From: Siphonodentalium dalli
Lineage: Eukaryota > Mollusca > Scaphopoda > Gadilida > Siphonodentaliidae
DNA: 64,000 nucleotides
Assembly (NCBI GenBank): GCA_032622095.1
Contig: CP136061.1
Span: forward strand, 128,974,754-129,038,753
Direction: 5' to 3'
Shown here: in pieces, positions 12,298 through 24,118 of the stretch
Layout of the letters: every line of letters begins with the position of its first letter
Position numbering within the stretch: position 1 is the first letter of the stretch
Program-made: the position numbers and the translations under genes
Notes under the pieces: generated by a model
Told to the model about the DNA's origin: nothing
What the model saw: the letters and a program-made list of their open reading frames with translations, nothing else
Database searches by the model: none

Positions 12298-12475
12298 TTT
12301 TTATTTACTGGAAAATGACAGAATACAGGCTGACAAAAATAAAGAGTCCCAGGATGTATGATTCTATGTCGAAAAATGGCAATAACTCCGCCAAAATGAG
12401 TATGACCGAATACAGACTCGGACAAAGTTCTGGATGGACAGATGCACACACGGAGGCATGGACAGACAAGGGTCA
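12298..12475. repeat. Single module of the modular repeat superfamily
   Basis: TTTACTGGAAAATGACAGAA, then GGCAATAACTCCGCCAAAAT, then GGACAGATG runs. It closely resembles the modules at 33230-33720. It abuts family A copy 2. Confidence 0.6.
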
Positions 12476-12479
12476 TTAC

Positions 12480-12696
12480 TACAGTAATGCCCTAAATAAT
12501 CGACTCCTTAACCACAGCAGAATTATGGGTAATTTTTCAGGATTTAGTCGGAAATATGGCTTGTTGCCATTCATCGGAAAGCTCTCACTGAGAGCTTTCC
12601 GATGAATGGCAACAAGCCATATTTCCAACTAAATCCTGAAAAATTACACATAATTCTGATGTGGTTAAGGAGTCGATTATTTAGGGTATTACTGTA
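12480..12696. mobile_element. Family A palindromic MITE, copy 2
   Basis: Full-length palindrome with TACAGTAATGCCC at the left end and an ACTGTA right end; centre AGCTCTCACTGAGAGCT. TA target duplication at the edges. Confidence 0.9.
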
Positions 12697-12699
12697 TAG

Positions 12700-13820
12700 T
12701 CCTCCGACATTGGAAGAATAATCAAATAAAAGGGCAGCTTAGGTACCAATATCACACAAATAATTACAGCAACTGACACTAAATGAATCTATAGACACAA
12801 TTCCAGCCTATGCAGTCAATAATAGTAATAACAAGCTGAGTCTGTAATTACAAACATCTATCCAGGGAGTTAATTTCAGAACATATCATATAGGGGAAGA
12901 CGTTTTATGTCCTGTAGACTCTCAAATAGAATAGTAGAATATTTTATGTAATGCCTCTGGTGGGAATCCAAACCAATGCGAATGCAGGGGAACAATTGAG
13001 AATAAGTCCAGTATTCCGATCCGACAAATTTATTTTCATCTGGTTGACAGATGAAAAGACATGTAACAACTATATGTAACTTACAGAATAGATGGAGATA
13101 GAATCTTATTTAGATAAGCCTAAATTAACTAATTTCCATGGTGAATTTGAATAATCTCTTAACTAGATATTTGATTGTGGGTGTAAAAATGGCATATGGC
13201 TGAAATTAAATGGAAATACTTGCATTTTCAGATATACACACAAGATCCATGGTAAACAGTGGCTTCAGGAAAGGGGGCTAAATTTCATTCTCAGGCTCTC
13301 CGGGATTGTTAAAGAATCATGACCATTATTAAACAGGGTACATAATTCCAGAGTGAAATTGAATCATTCTGCTTTTTGGCATGAACTTGATGAAGGCAGA
13401 TCTAGTATGGAACTACATCAATGAGTGTATTCGTGTACATAGGCAGGTTTTGAATATATTTTCTCCCAAATACGTATACATTATATAGAAGTTGATGTCT
13501 GAGATGAAGATATTTTTTCATAATCACTTATTCACACAGAAACCTGGCCTTATGGAATCCATCTCAGGTGAGTTGGTGAAAGAAAGACATCCCTGAATCC
13601 CTCAGTGGTCACCCATTTGAGCAGAAACTGGCTTACCTCAGTCTAATTAAAATAAGTCTGTCGAACAAGCTACTGTATGCTTTACAGTCTAAACAAATTA
13701 TTAGGGAATTCGGTTACTTCCAAGAACTAATTGAATACTAAAAAAAAATCTATGAAGATTCCAGAATTTACCAATAATACCTAACAAGGAGATAGAATTA
13801 AGTATTTCCAAGAATTACAA
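12700..13820. other. Intergenic, nothing recognised
   Basis: About 1.1 kb of AT-rich sequence with no repeat family or conserved frame identified. Confidence 0.5.
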
Positions 13821-13823
13821 CAG

Positions 13824-14077
13824 TTAATCCTTTCATGACATGAGCTGTGCTGGTGCAGCATTAAGGATCCTGTGCCAGTGCATTCTCTTATAGATGCAAG
13901 TCTCCCATAGGGAGTCTTGAATATATAAGAGAAATTAGAGAATGCCCTGGCTTACAAGGTCAAGGTAAATAGTGTTAGACCAATGTATTCTCTTTTATAT
14001 GCAGGCTCCCTATAAGAGAATGCATTGACACAGGGTTTTCGCAAAATTTCAGGAAGCTCCAGTCATGGAAGGGTTAA
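13824..14077. mobile_element. TTAA element with two internal hairpins
   Basis: Bounded by TTAA at 13824 and 14074. Left end TTAATCCTTTCATGACATG, right end CAGTCATGGAAGGGTTAA. Each half carries a hairpin with TTCTCTTATAGATGCAAG-type arms. Same family as 27599-27821 in reverse orientation. Confidence 0.75.
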
Positions 14078-14518
14078 CACCCAGTTTTGTTATTTGGGAA
14101 AATTAAACAGAAAGGAAATATCTGTCAATCGTAATACTATTTGTGTGTTGTGATGTCATACTGCAGGCATTGCCTACAGAAGCTATTTATAGCAGCAGTA
14201 TTAAATTTGAATGACAGTGAAATCGTTTAGACTTGGTAAAGCGTAGTTTGTTCAAAACTGGGATCGTCTTTGTTTACAACTTTGTCGATCTAACGTGAAC
14301 CGGGTCGCAACGAGAGCCAGATCACAAGGAGCTACATGTACCCCATAAAAGTTATAAAAGAAAAGATTATAATGAAATTATTCTATTTAAATGGACAATA
14401 GTCAGATCAAGAAAGGACATTCTGTGTTTTACCTTTTCTTTACTTAATGAATTCTCCCACTCATTTATAAAAGTATACATTGGAATGGTCTATTATTCAA
14501 TAAGAGGGGGTTTCAAGA

Positions 14519-15116
14519 AAAACTAGAGGTGTGACTGTCCCAAAGGATACCCCCCCCCCCCCCCCCCCCCCCGTGTTTTTAAAATACTAAGATGTTTCAC
14601 ATGTCAGTAAACATTTAGTTAAGATAATAAAATAACAGTTCCCATTGCAGGTGCACAACCCTAACCCTAATCTTAAACCTATTACTGAAAAATGTAGGAA
14701 TAAAAGCTCGGACAAAATTATGCATGTTGCGAAAAGGGGAATAACTCCACAAAAAAAAGTCAGACAGACATCATAATCGCAGGTGCACAGGTTCCCATGG
14801 TACTAAATATCTGTGCCAAGTAAAAACAAAATTGACCTAAAAATGTAGGAATAATAGCTCGGACCACATTATACATTTTGCGAAAATTTTCTAAGTCGAA
14901 AAAGGGGGGATAACTCAACCAAAAAAAGTCTGACAGATGTCATAATTGCAGGTGCACAGGTTCCCATGGTGGTTGATGTCTGTGCCGAGTTTCACGGAAA
15001 TTGATCAAAAAACGACTGAGAAAATCTCTAGACAAATTTGTGTCCACGGACGGACGATGAACGGACAAGCTGACTCCAGTTACCGCCCCCCCCCTAACTT
15101 CGTTGCGGGGGTATAA
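14519..15116. repeat. Modular array inserted in the family C element
   Basis: Starts CTAGAGGTGTGACTGTCCC with a poly-C run at 14551-14572, and ends TTCGTTGCGGGGGTATAA. Two or more ~180-bp modules contain GTAGGAATAA(A/T)AGCTCGGAC, GGGGA(A/T)AACTC and CAGGTGCACAGGTTCCCATGG. They are followed by GGACGGACGATGAACGGAC. The ATACCCCCC start and GGGGGTATA end make a short terminal inverted repeat. Confidence 0.7.
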
Positions 15117-15227
15117 TAAGCAGATGGCAGATAATACAGTTACAGAAAAAGTCCTTTTTATTAGAGGGAAATGTTCAGATAATAAGTTCAACAAACGACC
15201 TATTATCTGATCATTTCCTATGGGAAC

Positions 15228-15448
15228 TACAGTAATGCCATAAATAATCGACTCCTTAACCACAGCAGAATTATGGGTAATTTTTCATGATTTTAAAAGT
15301 CAGATATATGGCTTGTTGCCATTCATCGGAAAGCTCTTAGTGATAGCTTTCCAATGAATGGCAACAAGCCATATTTCTGACTAAATCCTAAAAAATTACC
15401 CATAATTCTGCTGTGGTTAAGGAGTCGGTTATTCAGGGCGTTACTGTA
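15228..15448. mobile_element. Family A palindromic MITE, copy 3 (nested)
   Basis: TACAGTAATGCC at the left, TTACTGTA at the right, with a near-complete palindrome between. It lies inside a family C TTAA element, so it inserted later. Confidence 0.9.
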
Positions 15449-15480
15449 ATTGTCAATGAGTATAGTAAAGAAAGGGTTAA

Positions 15481-16445
15481 ACCAATCTTCATTCATGCTG
15501 CCAAAATCACACCCAGAAGCAACTCAATAAATAGTAAGGATCATCATGTATTATACAAACATGTTTTCATAGAACATACTGGCATTTTACACTGTATATA
15601 GAGAGATTTATCATCAAAAAAAGAAGAAACTTTGAAAAAAGTTTAATATTACCTCTATTATAGCATATAAACCTTAATTTTTAATCCAAGAAACAACAAA
15701 GAAACTAGACAAAAAAGTTAATTTGTCTTGCATGGCAATCTTTTGTGATGAAGTAACCACTTTGGTCTTTATACCAGTTTTCACTGGTTATTGCACCTAT
15801 CAGGACATCAACTGAACCGAGGTTATCTGTGAAATATCAAAGGCTACCCACCTGGGTTAGCTCAAGACATGATCTACTCAATATGATTTATCATAGGTAA
15901 GCAACTGTTTACACCCAGCACATGCAGTATGTATACCCATGAATCAGAATTGCTTTACTTAAGGTCAGAGGATAAATTCAAACTGACAGTACAACTAGAA
16001 GGTTCAAGTTATATAAACTTTAAAAACTTTAAAGCTTATCAGATTTATTGTGAATAAAATACACAGATTAATAAGGAATACATTCCAACATTATTACACA
16101 GCATGTTCTCATCTTCCTGACTACATGTGTACTGGTTCCATCCAATATGTGATAAAAAATATTAAATAACCCCAATAGAAATAATTAGTAGGCTGTAATC
16201 CATGGAAGATCAAAATGCTGTCCATGCACATTCTAATTCACTTCATCCGTAACAATCACAAAAGATTATGGAATTATTGCTCTAGTCATTTCATGATAAA
16301 ATAGCAGGAAGATAAAAATGACAGCTTGTCAATTTAATTCTAATTTTAAGCCCGTAATTATATTCCTCGATTGTATTGTAATGACATGTAACAATTGTGG
16401 GGAGGGGGTGTCAAAACTCTACAGACAATGTCACTACATCTCTCT
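15481..16445. other. Intergenic, nothing recognised
   Basis: Nearly 1 kb of AT-rich sequence with no identified element or conserved frame. Confidence 0.5.
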
Positions 16446-16655
16446 TACAGTAATGCCCTAAGTAATCGACCCCTTAACCACAACAGCAGAATTATGGGTA
16501 ACTTTTCAGGATTTAGTCGGAAATATGGCTTGTTGCCATTCATCGGGGGAGAGCTTTCCGATGAATGGCAACAAGCCATATTTCCGTCTATCTCCTGAAA
16601 AGTTACCCATAATTCTGCTGTGGTTAAGGGGTCGATTACTTAGGGCATTACTGTA
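16446..16655. mobile_element. Family A palindromic MITE, copy 4
   Basis: Left TACAGTAATGCCCTAAGTAA, right GGGCATTACTGTA; centre shortened to CGGGGGAGAGC. Arms nearly perfect. Confidence 0.9.
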
Positions 16656-16736
16656 CTTCAGTGACTCACAAGGCAACAGCAATTTAATAGCCTGGTTTAT
16701 AAACCCCTCCTACAACTTTCTTCCCCCTCCTGCATT

Positions 16737-16842
16737 TACAGTAATGCCCGAAGTATATGACCCTTTAACCACAGCAGAATTATGGTAAATTTTTCAAGAT
16801 TTAGTCGGAAATATGGCTTGTTGCCATTTATCAAAAAGCTTG
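16737..16842. mobile_element. Family A MITE, copy 5 (left half only)
   Basis: TACAGTAATGCCCGAAGTAT through GGCTTGTTGCCATTTATC, after which similarity stops. A single arm remains. Confidence 0.8.
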
Positions 16843-17239
16843 AAAGTCGCAAGTATCCTCTGTCAGGGTTTCCACTTTAGGGCAGCGGGTTCCTTTTAGG
16901 GTTTCTTTCCCCTCACCCAAAATTCACCTCCGACATATCCCCCCTACCCGATCCACAGAAGAATAATGCCAACATCACTTGTGTATCTGCCACTAAATAG
17001 AACAAACAGGGAGTGATAAATGAAGATAATTTTATTTGCTCACCAACACTAATCACTAGTGAACCATTTTGCGGGAAAATAATGCTTTTCAGGGTTACAA
17101 TGTATACATGCGTACATCAACAGTTATTGCCTTATTCTGAATGATATCGAAGCGGACATCACTTAAAGCCACGTGGTTGATTCTGCCTGGTTACATTGTC
17201 ATACAAACTTATATGGGATTGTCTTCAATTTGAGAACAG

Positions 17240-17430
17240 GTGTCTCCACACCCCCCCCCCCCCCCCCCCCAAAAAACTTTGGATTCTTCCCTGCCTCTAC
17301 ACCTATCAGCATGTCTCCACCCCCCCATCAGCCTCCCTCTACCCCCTCTACCCATATCAGCCTGTATTTACCTCTATCAGCCTGCCTCTGCCCCTACCAG
17401 ATGTGGTCTGTAGTGTGTGCCAAAGGATTT
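17240..17430. repeat. Poly-C and C-rich simple sequence
   Basis: A run of about 20 C at 17250-17270 is followed by diverged CTCTACCCCTATCAGCCTG units of roughly 20-25 bp. The proline-rich frames across it are artefacts. Confidence 0.8.
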
Positions 17431-17645
17431 AGTCATGCAAAGAGTAAAATACAAAGATGGCTGCTGGTGGCCATGTTTTTTAACGAATTTACAAAAAAAA
17501 ATTGATGGCTCCTATCAAAGAGGTCACCCTGAACATCCATATGAATTTTGGTGACGAATGGATGAGGGATGTGGCATGTAGCGTGTGCTAAAGGTAATTG
17601 TTGATGGATGGGCTGATGTCAAGTTGAGCTAAAAACCATACACTT
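17430..17645. repeat. Single module related to the array at 31925-33196
   Basis: GATTTAGTCATGCAAAGAGT and GATGGCTGCTGGTGGCCATG match the units at 31925-33100. The end AAGTTGAGCTAAAAA matches that array's right terminus. Confidence 0.75.
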
Positions 17646-17879
17646 TTTAATCAAGCACATAATTCTCATCCTGTAGCTGATTCAGCTACATTGAATCAGC
17701 TACATTGTGCTTCAAATAGCAAGAGATACCTATTCAAATTTCTGAGACAGATTATTTTACAGAGATTACACTGGCAAGGATGAACATGGATGGTTACAAA
17801 GTTTAATTTCACTGGGGAATCATCCCACTGGACGCAGAAGCCACTGACCATCAGTAAGCAAGAGACAAACTTGCTCAAA

Positions 17880-18035
17880 TACAGTAATGCTCTAAGTAAT
17901 CGACTGCTTAACCACAGCAGAATTATGGGTAACTTTTCGATGAATGGCAACAAGCCATATTTCCGACTAAATCCTGAAAAGTTACCCATAATTCTGCTGT
18001 GGTTAAGAAGTCGATTAATTTAGGGCATTACTGTA
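17880..18035. mobile_element. Family A palindromic MITE, copy 6 (short arm)
   Basis: TACAGTAATGCTCTAAGTAA at the left, GGGCATTACTGTA at the right. Part of the left inner arm is deleted, which breaks the symmetry. Confidence 0.88.
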
Positions 18036-18115
18036 CATGAATCAGGTTACCATAAATTTTCATGGATAAAAAATCAAACCATCTTCACTATCACTGGATG
18101 GCTTATTATGACAAC

Positions 18116-18302
18116 TTAACTCTTTCTACACTAAAGAATCATTGATGAGTAGTTCCCTTAGGAGATGTTCAGATAATAAGTTCAACAAACGACCATAGAT
18201 CGTTTGTTGAACTTATTATCTGAACAATTCCCACCAAACAATATGAATACTTCTGCATTTGTATTATCTTTTCGTCAATCCATTAAATTTAGAAAGAGTT
18301 AA
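18116..18302. mobile_element. Family C TTAA element (187 bp)
   Basis: TTAACTCTTTCTACAC at the left, AGAAAGAGTTAA at the right. The internal hairpin TTCAGATAATAAGTTCAAC and its exact complement flank AAACGACCATAGATCGTTT. Confidence 0.8.
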
Positions 18303-18369
18303 TGCAATGTGTTATCCACCTTACCAACTGAGCCACCTGTGTAGTCAGTACCCAAAATGCACAAGACAT

Positions 18370-19120
18370 GAGCAATGTCCTCATTCAGTGAAAACGCTCT
18401 TGCTCCGACACCCCTGTATTACAGTAATGCTCTAAGTAATCAACTTCTTAACCACAGCAGAATTATGGGTAACTTTTCAGGATTTAGACGGAAATATGGC
18501 TTGTTGCCATTCATCGGAAAGCTCTCGCCAAGAGCTTTCCAATGAATGGCAACAAGCCATATTTCCGACTAAATCTTGAAAAGTTATCCATAATTCTGCT
18601 GTGGTTAAGGGGTCGATTACTTAGAGAATTACTGTAGGCCCATGAGGTCCTTGACACCCTGCTGTTACAAATTAAATCTCAGTGCATTGAGTGCAGCTGC
18701 ATAACAGAACTCAAGAGTTGAGACTAAACAAAAAGAATTTTCTGGCAAATCCTCAAAATTAACATACGGTATCTGAGCTTGAATATAACCTTATTTATAA
18801 TTAATCAGAACACTACAGGAATGAAAAATTGGTTTTAACCAGAATACAGTTTTACTGCATTAGATATATAACAGACTTCCCATTAAGTTCCCTAAGTAAG
18901 TGGTTTATCAAAGAAAGAACCACAGAAAGACTTGTGTCACAATTTCATTGCCAATTTAATACCCCTCAACCTTGGCAGTGTTCTAGGCTTTTAACTGTAT
19001 TACACCATCTCAGTGCAACAATGGAAGTAATACCCAAGACCCTGCATGACCATGGAGAAATAAGAAGGCAGGGAACAGTTAGATGTCATGAATCACTACT
19101 ATGGATATACACATAGAGAT
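18370..19120. repeat. Duplicated segment, copy 1 (interrupted by a MITE)
   Basis: Excluding the MITE at 18420-18636, this matches 20020-20500 at many points: AAATTAAATCTCAGTGCAT, GTATCTGAGCTT, AAAGACTTGTGTCACAATTT and CTTGGCAGTGTTCTA. It is a diverged direct duplication about 1.6 kb apart, of unknown nature. Confidence 0.75.
18420..18636. mobile_element. Family A palindromic MITE, copy 7 (empty site available)
   Basis: Full palindrome with termini TACAGTAATGC and ACTGTA. The duplicated segment near 20060 lacks it: CTATTAGGCCC there corresponds to GTATTA-MITE-TAGGCCC here. TA is therefore the target duplication. Confidence 0.92.
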
Positions 19121-19333
19121 CATATTCCACCTGTTAAAAACCTGGGATCTTTTTTATGGTCTGACCTGTTCTGACAGGGAACTTTATAACTTTGAACAAA
19201 TGCAGGGAAAATATTTCTTTGTTAAAACTTGTTCCTAAATAATCTCTTTCACAGTAGGGGTTGGCCCCAACTCGAGATTGCATGATTTTTTTTTACCTTT
19301 GTGATCTGATATTGCAATAAACAATGAATTGAT

Positions 19334-19731
19334 TTAACCCTTTACCCAACAGAAAGGCCCTGTGCCAATGCATTCTCTTATATATGCGAGTCGACCATAG
19401 GTCGCCTCGCATATATAAGAGAATGCATTGGCTTAACACATTAAAAATTATTAAATTGTTAAAGAATGTAAGAAAAAATGGTAAAAAGTGTTAAAAAAAG
19501 ATTTTTTTAGGCCAATGCATTCTCTTATATATGCGAGGCGACCTATGGTCGACTCGCATATATAGAGAATGCATTGGCACAGGGCATAACTATAACCATC
19601 ACAATGTGGTCAATGAGCCGGTTCCAATGATATCCATATTTGTATGGTTTTATTGAGACAGACCCAAGATATTTTAGGCTGTTGAAGCTTTATTTGGCCG
19701 GTTTTGGCCGGTTTGTTGGGTAAAGGGTTAA
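19334..19731. mobile_element. TTAA element with two large internal palindromes
   Basis: Ends TTAACCCTTTACCCAACA and its exact complement TGTTGGGTAAAGGGTTAA (18 bp). Two palindromes lie inside, at about 19370-19435 and 19512-19585. Each has arms of about 27 bp reading CCAATGCATTCTCTTATATA. A tandem TTTGGCCGG lies near the right end. Confidence 0.88.
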
Positions 19732-19833
19732 TACCCGGGATAAATTCCATGATTATGAGCAACACAAAGTAAATTCGGCTCACCAAAGTCATCTTAATCA
19801 TAAAATCTTGAACTGGTACCTTCACCTACTGTG

Positions 19834-19863
19834 CAATACCATACCATACCATACCATACCATC
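19834..19863 (+). repeat. (CCATA)n microsatellite
   Basis: About five tandem ATACC units, with no other feature. Confidence 0.9.
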
Positions 19864-20019
19864 AAAAAAGTTCCCAGGTTTGGAACTGGTGGAGTATGAT
19901 CTCCATGGGCATAGCCAGAGTAGAGATTCATGGTATGATCAGGGGAACAGTAGAATTTGATTAATGTATATAATTTGGCAAGTTTGTCATTTGCTTTAAT
20001 ACCCCTGAGACCAGAGAAA

Positions 20020-20560
20020 GATCATCATCCAGTAAAACCCTCTTGTTCTGACACCCCCTCTATTAGGCCCACAAAGTCCTCTACCTGGCTGCTATAAATT
20101 AAATCTCAGTGCATCTGTATATCAGAACTAAAAGTTAGACTAAACTAAAAGAATTTGTTGGCAAATACCCAAAATTTAACGTACAGTATCTGAGCTTCAA
20201 ACTAACCTTATTTCAATATAATTAAGTCACCAGAACAACAATCAGTTTTAACCAGAATAATTACATTGTGTATATTGGTGAACATTTCTACATTTTTAAT
20301 GCATTAATAGTAGATATTATATCAGGCTCCCCATAGAGTTCCCGAAGTGGTTATCAAAGGAACAACCACAACACAACAGAAAGACTTCTGTCACAATTTC
20401 ATTGCAAATTACCCTCCTTAATCTTGGCAGTGTTCTACCCTATTAACTCTATCACACCATCTTGGTGTAACAATGGACGTCATTCATGAAGAGGCATATG
20501 CCACAAGCTGCCGTAAGATCTGGCAAGACCAAGAAAAAAGAAAATGTCAGAGAGCAGTAT
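20020..20560. repeat. Duplicated segment, copy 2 (MITE-free)
   Basis: Partner of 18370-19120. Both copies can be followed from AAACCCTCTTGTTCTGACAC through the CTTGGCAGTGTTCTA block. This copy gives the pre-insertion state of the family A site. Confidence 0.75.
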
Positions 20561-20704
20561 ATAGACCCAATGTGTATAATGAGAATCCAGAACAGCAGAC
20601 CTACATTATCCTTTGATGTATAGATATTGCTGATTCATTTCCTGTTAGTGTCACACTATCTTCAATCCAAGTCTGCAAAAAGTGTGTCTGTAATTTGCAG
20701 AATG

Positions 20705-20830
20705 AGTTCCCCAGAGTAGAACCCGAAGCCGCCATCGCACGCCGCCGCCACCAGCCATATTGGCCACAAGCCGCCGCCAGCCATATTATCTCTACGCCAG
20801 CCACATAAAAAAAATCTCCGCCGCCAGAAT
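20705..20830. repeat. GCCGCC-rich imperfect repeat
   Basis: Several GCCGCCGCCAGCCATATT-like units stand out in an AT-rich neighbourhood. Frames on both strands (20601-20879 minus, 20760-21068 plus) pass through it but show no domain. Confidence 0.6.
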
Positions 20831-21104
20831 TGTCAAATGGCTGAGCCGCAATCATGGGCTTACGGTATATGTCAAGCACAACTTCACTGTGAATAGCAAA
20901 GAACTAAACCACATTGCCCATATTGGTATATGTATTCGCAAGGACTCGGCATGGTTGTTATATTATCAGAACACCCGGGCCTCTCAATGTGGAATAGACT
21001 ATCCCAATGAATGCTTTCATATAACTGAATGGGAGAATCCATTCAGTATTGAAAGGGTTAAAGTATAAATTGTTTATTTCGACACGACTCAGTCTCAGAC
21101 ATAC

Positions 21105-21266
21105 CTGGTAATTTTTCAGGATTTAGTCGGAAATATGGCTTGTTGCCATTCATCGAAAAGCCCTCGGTTTGTTGCCATTCATCCGATGAATGGCAACAAG
21201 CCATATTTCCGACTAAATCCTGAAAAATTACCCATAATTCTGCTGTGGTTAAGGAGTCAATTACTT
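21105..21266. mobile_element. Family A MITE, copy 8 (both tips lost)
   Basis: Arms GGATTTAGTCGGAAATATGG and complement are present with a rearranged centre. Both TACAGTAATG termini are missing. Confidence 0.85.
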
Positions 21267-21269
21267 GTT

Positions 21270-23130
21270 AACACCCTCAATCAAGGAAAATTGCAGATCA
21301 GCCAAGTGATTTAGCACGATCCAAATCATAACTGGGGACCTTATTCAGAAACGATATATTACCGGATGGATAGACCGCTAGATGCATGTAGAGGACAAAC
21401 CAAAACATAATATGTCCCATTTTGAAAAGAGTTGTTTAAAAAACTAGTGCGAGAATATGAAAAGCTGACTATGAAAGCGATTGTTAAAGAAAAAGCTGAT
21501 TATGAAAGTGATTGTCAAGAAAAATGCTAACTACGAAAGTGATTGCCGATGAAAAAGCCGGCATCATGTCGGTGTTCCCCTTTTCTGGATATCTTCTACA
21601 GACTTTCTGGGCACTAAACACATCTTATCATGAATCTGTTTAGGCCTCAACTCAAAGATTTTAGTGTATCGAAGTTCAGCTGACAAAAAGTTCGGTCCAT
21701 ATTATGATAATTTTGATTCTTACTTGTCTGCCTTAAAGGCAGACAAGTAAGAATCCAAATTATTGCACGTTTAAAAAAAAAAATTATTTCATAAGATCTA
21801 AACTTTTGAAGAAAAAATTTATAGCAGGTATATTTTAAATCTTCAGCATCCATCTACTTCTTATTAATGTTATCTTAACAATAAAAAGTCTGAAAATGCA
21901 CATTTTAAAAGCCAAAATGTACATCCAAGGGTTATAAATAACTTATATATAAAATTAATTCTCATCAAACTAGGCATTGATGATTATATTGCCAAACAAT
22001 GGGAGAATAAAAACATATTAAAATACATAAAACATTGTAAGAATGCAAGAAGATGGATATGTCAGCCCTCCTACACACCAGGATCACCACATCAAAAGTG
22101 TTCTTTATAAGACTGTTCAGGCATTCATTCCAGTGATACAACACTGAATAAATTTACTGCCTTTTAATTAATATTCAACGTATTCTACTCACATTTGTGA
22201 AGGGAATCAAAACAGGTGGAAATGTTATTTATCCAGTGATGTAATCCACAAGGTATTCTCACTTTAAGCTGATAGATAAACACTGCATTTTTCCCCTGAG
22301 TAAGATTTCAAATTTTCTACAAGGCTAATTTCTTCCTGGCTGAGAATAGTTGTGTGAAGATGGAAAATATTATGTTTACCTACTGTTAACTCTCCCCTGT
22401 TTTATTTATAGAGGTTACTATTACCTGGTGCAATATCTACCTGTAATTAACAGGTCTTCTGTTATGAACCACTCTACCCCTAATCAGGCCAATCAACTAT
22501 CAATCAAGCAGAAAGAAAAAAAGTCTGACACCTTGGCAGAATCTCTGAGACCCAAAGTCTTGGGCATAATAGCTCTATGATAGGCTATACATTTCGGTCC
22601 TGGAGAGTTTTACTGGTAAATAAATTATTTGTATTATTTATATACCCAAGAGTGACATTTTTAGTGGTAGAGAATGATCAGCTTAAAATACTACCGGTAG
22701 CAGTCTGACCCTCATTGGATCTCTCCCCAAAATTGTTCCTGTACACTGCTTATGGTTAAAATTAGAGTTCCAAATGGTGCTTGATTTACAATATTACTCA
22801 AACGTGCATTTAGAAATAATTGTGTTTTCTCATTTCTGCTGTAAATAGCTGCTTTCTTAATGTTTAACATATCCACAATTCCTGAATAGGCCTTAGGGGG
22901 TATTTTTTGAAAGATTGAAGGAGTTCTTTGAAACAAGTACATGTGAAGTACAACACATAAAAATGAAAACCCTCTACAGCTCTGAAATGCATACCTATGC
23001 TTAAAATAAGGCTCATCAAATAACCCTACTAAATTGACTACATGGGCGCAGAAATCTGATAAGAGGGCAGGCATTCTTTAGTACGGTCCAAATTGTTGAA
23101 TAAGAGGCAGGCAATTTCAGTAGTGTCCAA
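21270..23130. other. Intergenic, no gene recognised
   Basis: Apart from the palindrome at 21715 and three loose AAAGCTGATTATGAAAG-like units at 21460-21560, nothing is recognised. A 120-codon minus-strand frame (22712-23074) has no recognisable domain and no support beyond length. Confidence 0.45.
21715..21755. repeat. Perfect 20-bp-arm palindrome
   Basis: GATTCTTACTTGTCTGCCTT, one central A, then the exact complement. No terminator or gene context, probably a hairpin remnant of a transposon. Confidence 0.85.
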
Positions 23131-23131
23131 A

Positions 23132-23274
23132 TTCAGTAATGCCCTAAATAATCGACTCCTTAACCACAGAATAATTATGGGTAACTTTTCAGGATTTAGT
23201 CAGAAATATGGCTAAAGGAAGCCATATTTCCGACTTCTGTGGTTAAGAAGTCGATTGTTTAGGGCATTACTGTT
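23132..23274. mobile_element. Family A MITE, copy 9 (large central deletion)
   Basis: Left TTCAGTAATGCCC, right GGGCATTACTG. The inner arms are reduced to a short AAATATGGC-GCCATATTT stem. Confidence 0.85.
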
Positions 23275-23811
23275 GTTGACCAAAAATAACTCCTTAACAC
23301 TCACTGCTCCGAACATAATTCCAGTTAATTATCTGGAATGCCAATCCTCTCCTGGCAGTTATTTTGTTGATGGTATCACAGTGGCTATCATGCTCACTTT
23401 CAGCAAGGCAATTGGAGACCCAATTAACTTTTTTGCCAGTATTCCAGAGTATTCCAAGAGGCAGCTGATACAAGTTAATGGCAAAAAAACAGACCCATTA
23501 TTTTCAGGCTTTAGCCTTCTATAGAAATCCAGCAGGTTAATAATAGCCCCAAAAGAAATACAGAAAGGTTATTAGACCATTACCTGAATCCAGAATTAGC
23601 CATCTAAAGGGAAATCAAGGAGGTGACATGGGTATAAGACTGAGAATGAATCAAGAAGAGCTGTTAGGGTCCTTCAGGAAACAAGGACAGATAAGAGCCC
23701 GCTAAAGGAAACCCGGAGGACTATCAGCAAACTAAAGCAGATTACAGGATAACCTATTATAGATTTTTATATCAGACTTTGAGAAAGAAAAATCATTGCA
23801 ATTTATTTTAA

Positions 23812-24118
23812 ACTAGCTGAAACAGGCACATTTTGATCACTTAATCATTTTGAATTAAAAAAAAAAAATTTAAAATATTTTTGTTCTAATTTCAATTTAA
23901 TTTCAATTTAATTTTTTTGTAATTCTTTGCTCAATTTAACGTTTAATTTTTTTTAATTGATTTTTGTTTTTAAATAAAAAAATTTTAAAACTAATTTCAT
24001 TTAACATCTGACAGGGTACACCGAATCACCACACCAAATTTGGTTGAAATCGGTCTGGGGTATCTGGGAGAAAATGGCGAACAGACACACAGATCCTACC
24101 ATTTTATATATATATATT
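23812..24118 (+). mobile_element. Short retroelement-like repeat ending in a TA run
   Basis: Begins AACTAGCTGAAACAGG, holds an AT-rich middle and ends ACCAAATTTGGTTGAAATCG, GTCTGGG, ACAGATCCTAC and TATATATATAT. A second copy of the end lies at 26370-26480. The layout resembles RTE-type LINE or SINE tails, but this is uncertain. Confidence 0.45.

Larger units (their letters stand above)
14429..15480. mobile_element. Family C TTAA element interrupted by two insertions
   Basis: The left end is degenerate (TTACCTTTTCTTTACTTAAT); the right end AAAGAAAGGGTTAA closes at 15480. Removing a modular insertion (about 14519-15116) and family A copy 3 (15228-15448) leaves about 233 bp. That remainder is collinear with the uninterrupted family C copy at 38696-38950, which supports the reconstruction. 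Confidence 0.7.

Noticed and set aside
18310-18345. tRNA-like A box on the minus strand (GGTGGCTCAGTTGGTAAG)
   Set aside because: No B box or cloverleaf follows; a TTAA element interrupts the place where it should be. Could be a SINE head but not supportable.
22712-23074. 120-codon minus-strand frame
   Set aside because: No recognisable domain, no neighbours and no splice signals that join it to SLMAP.
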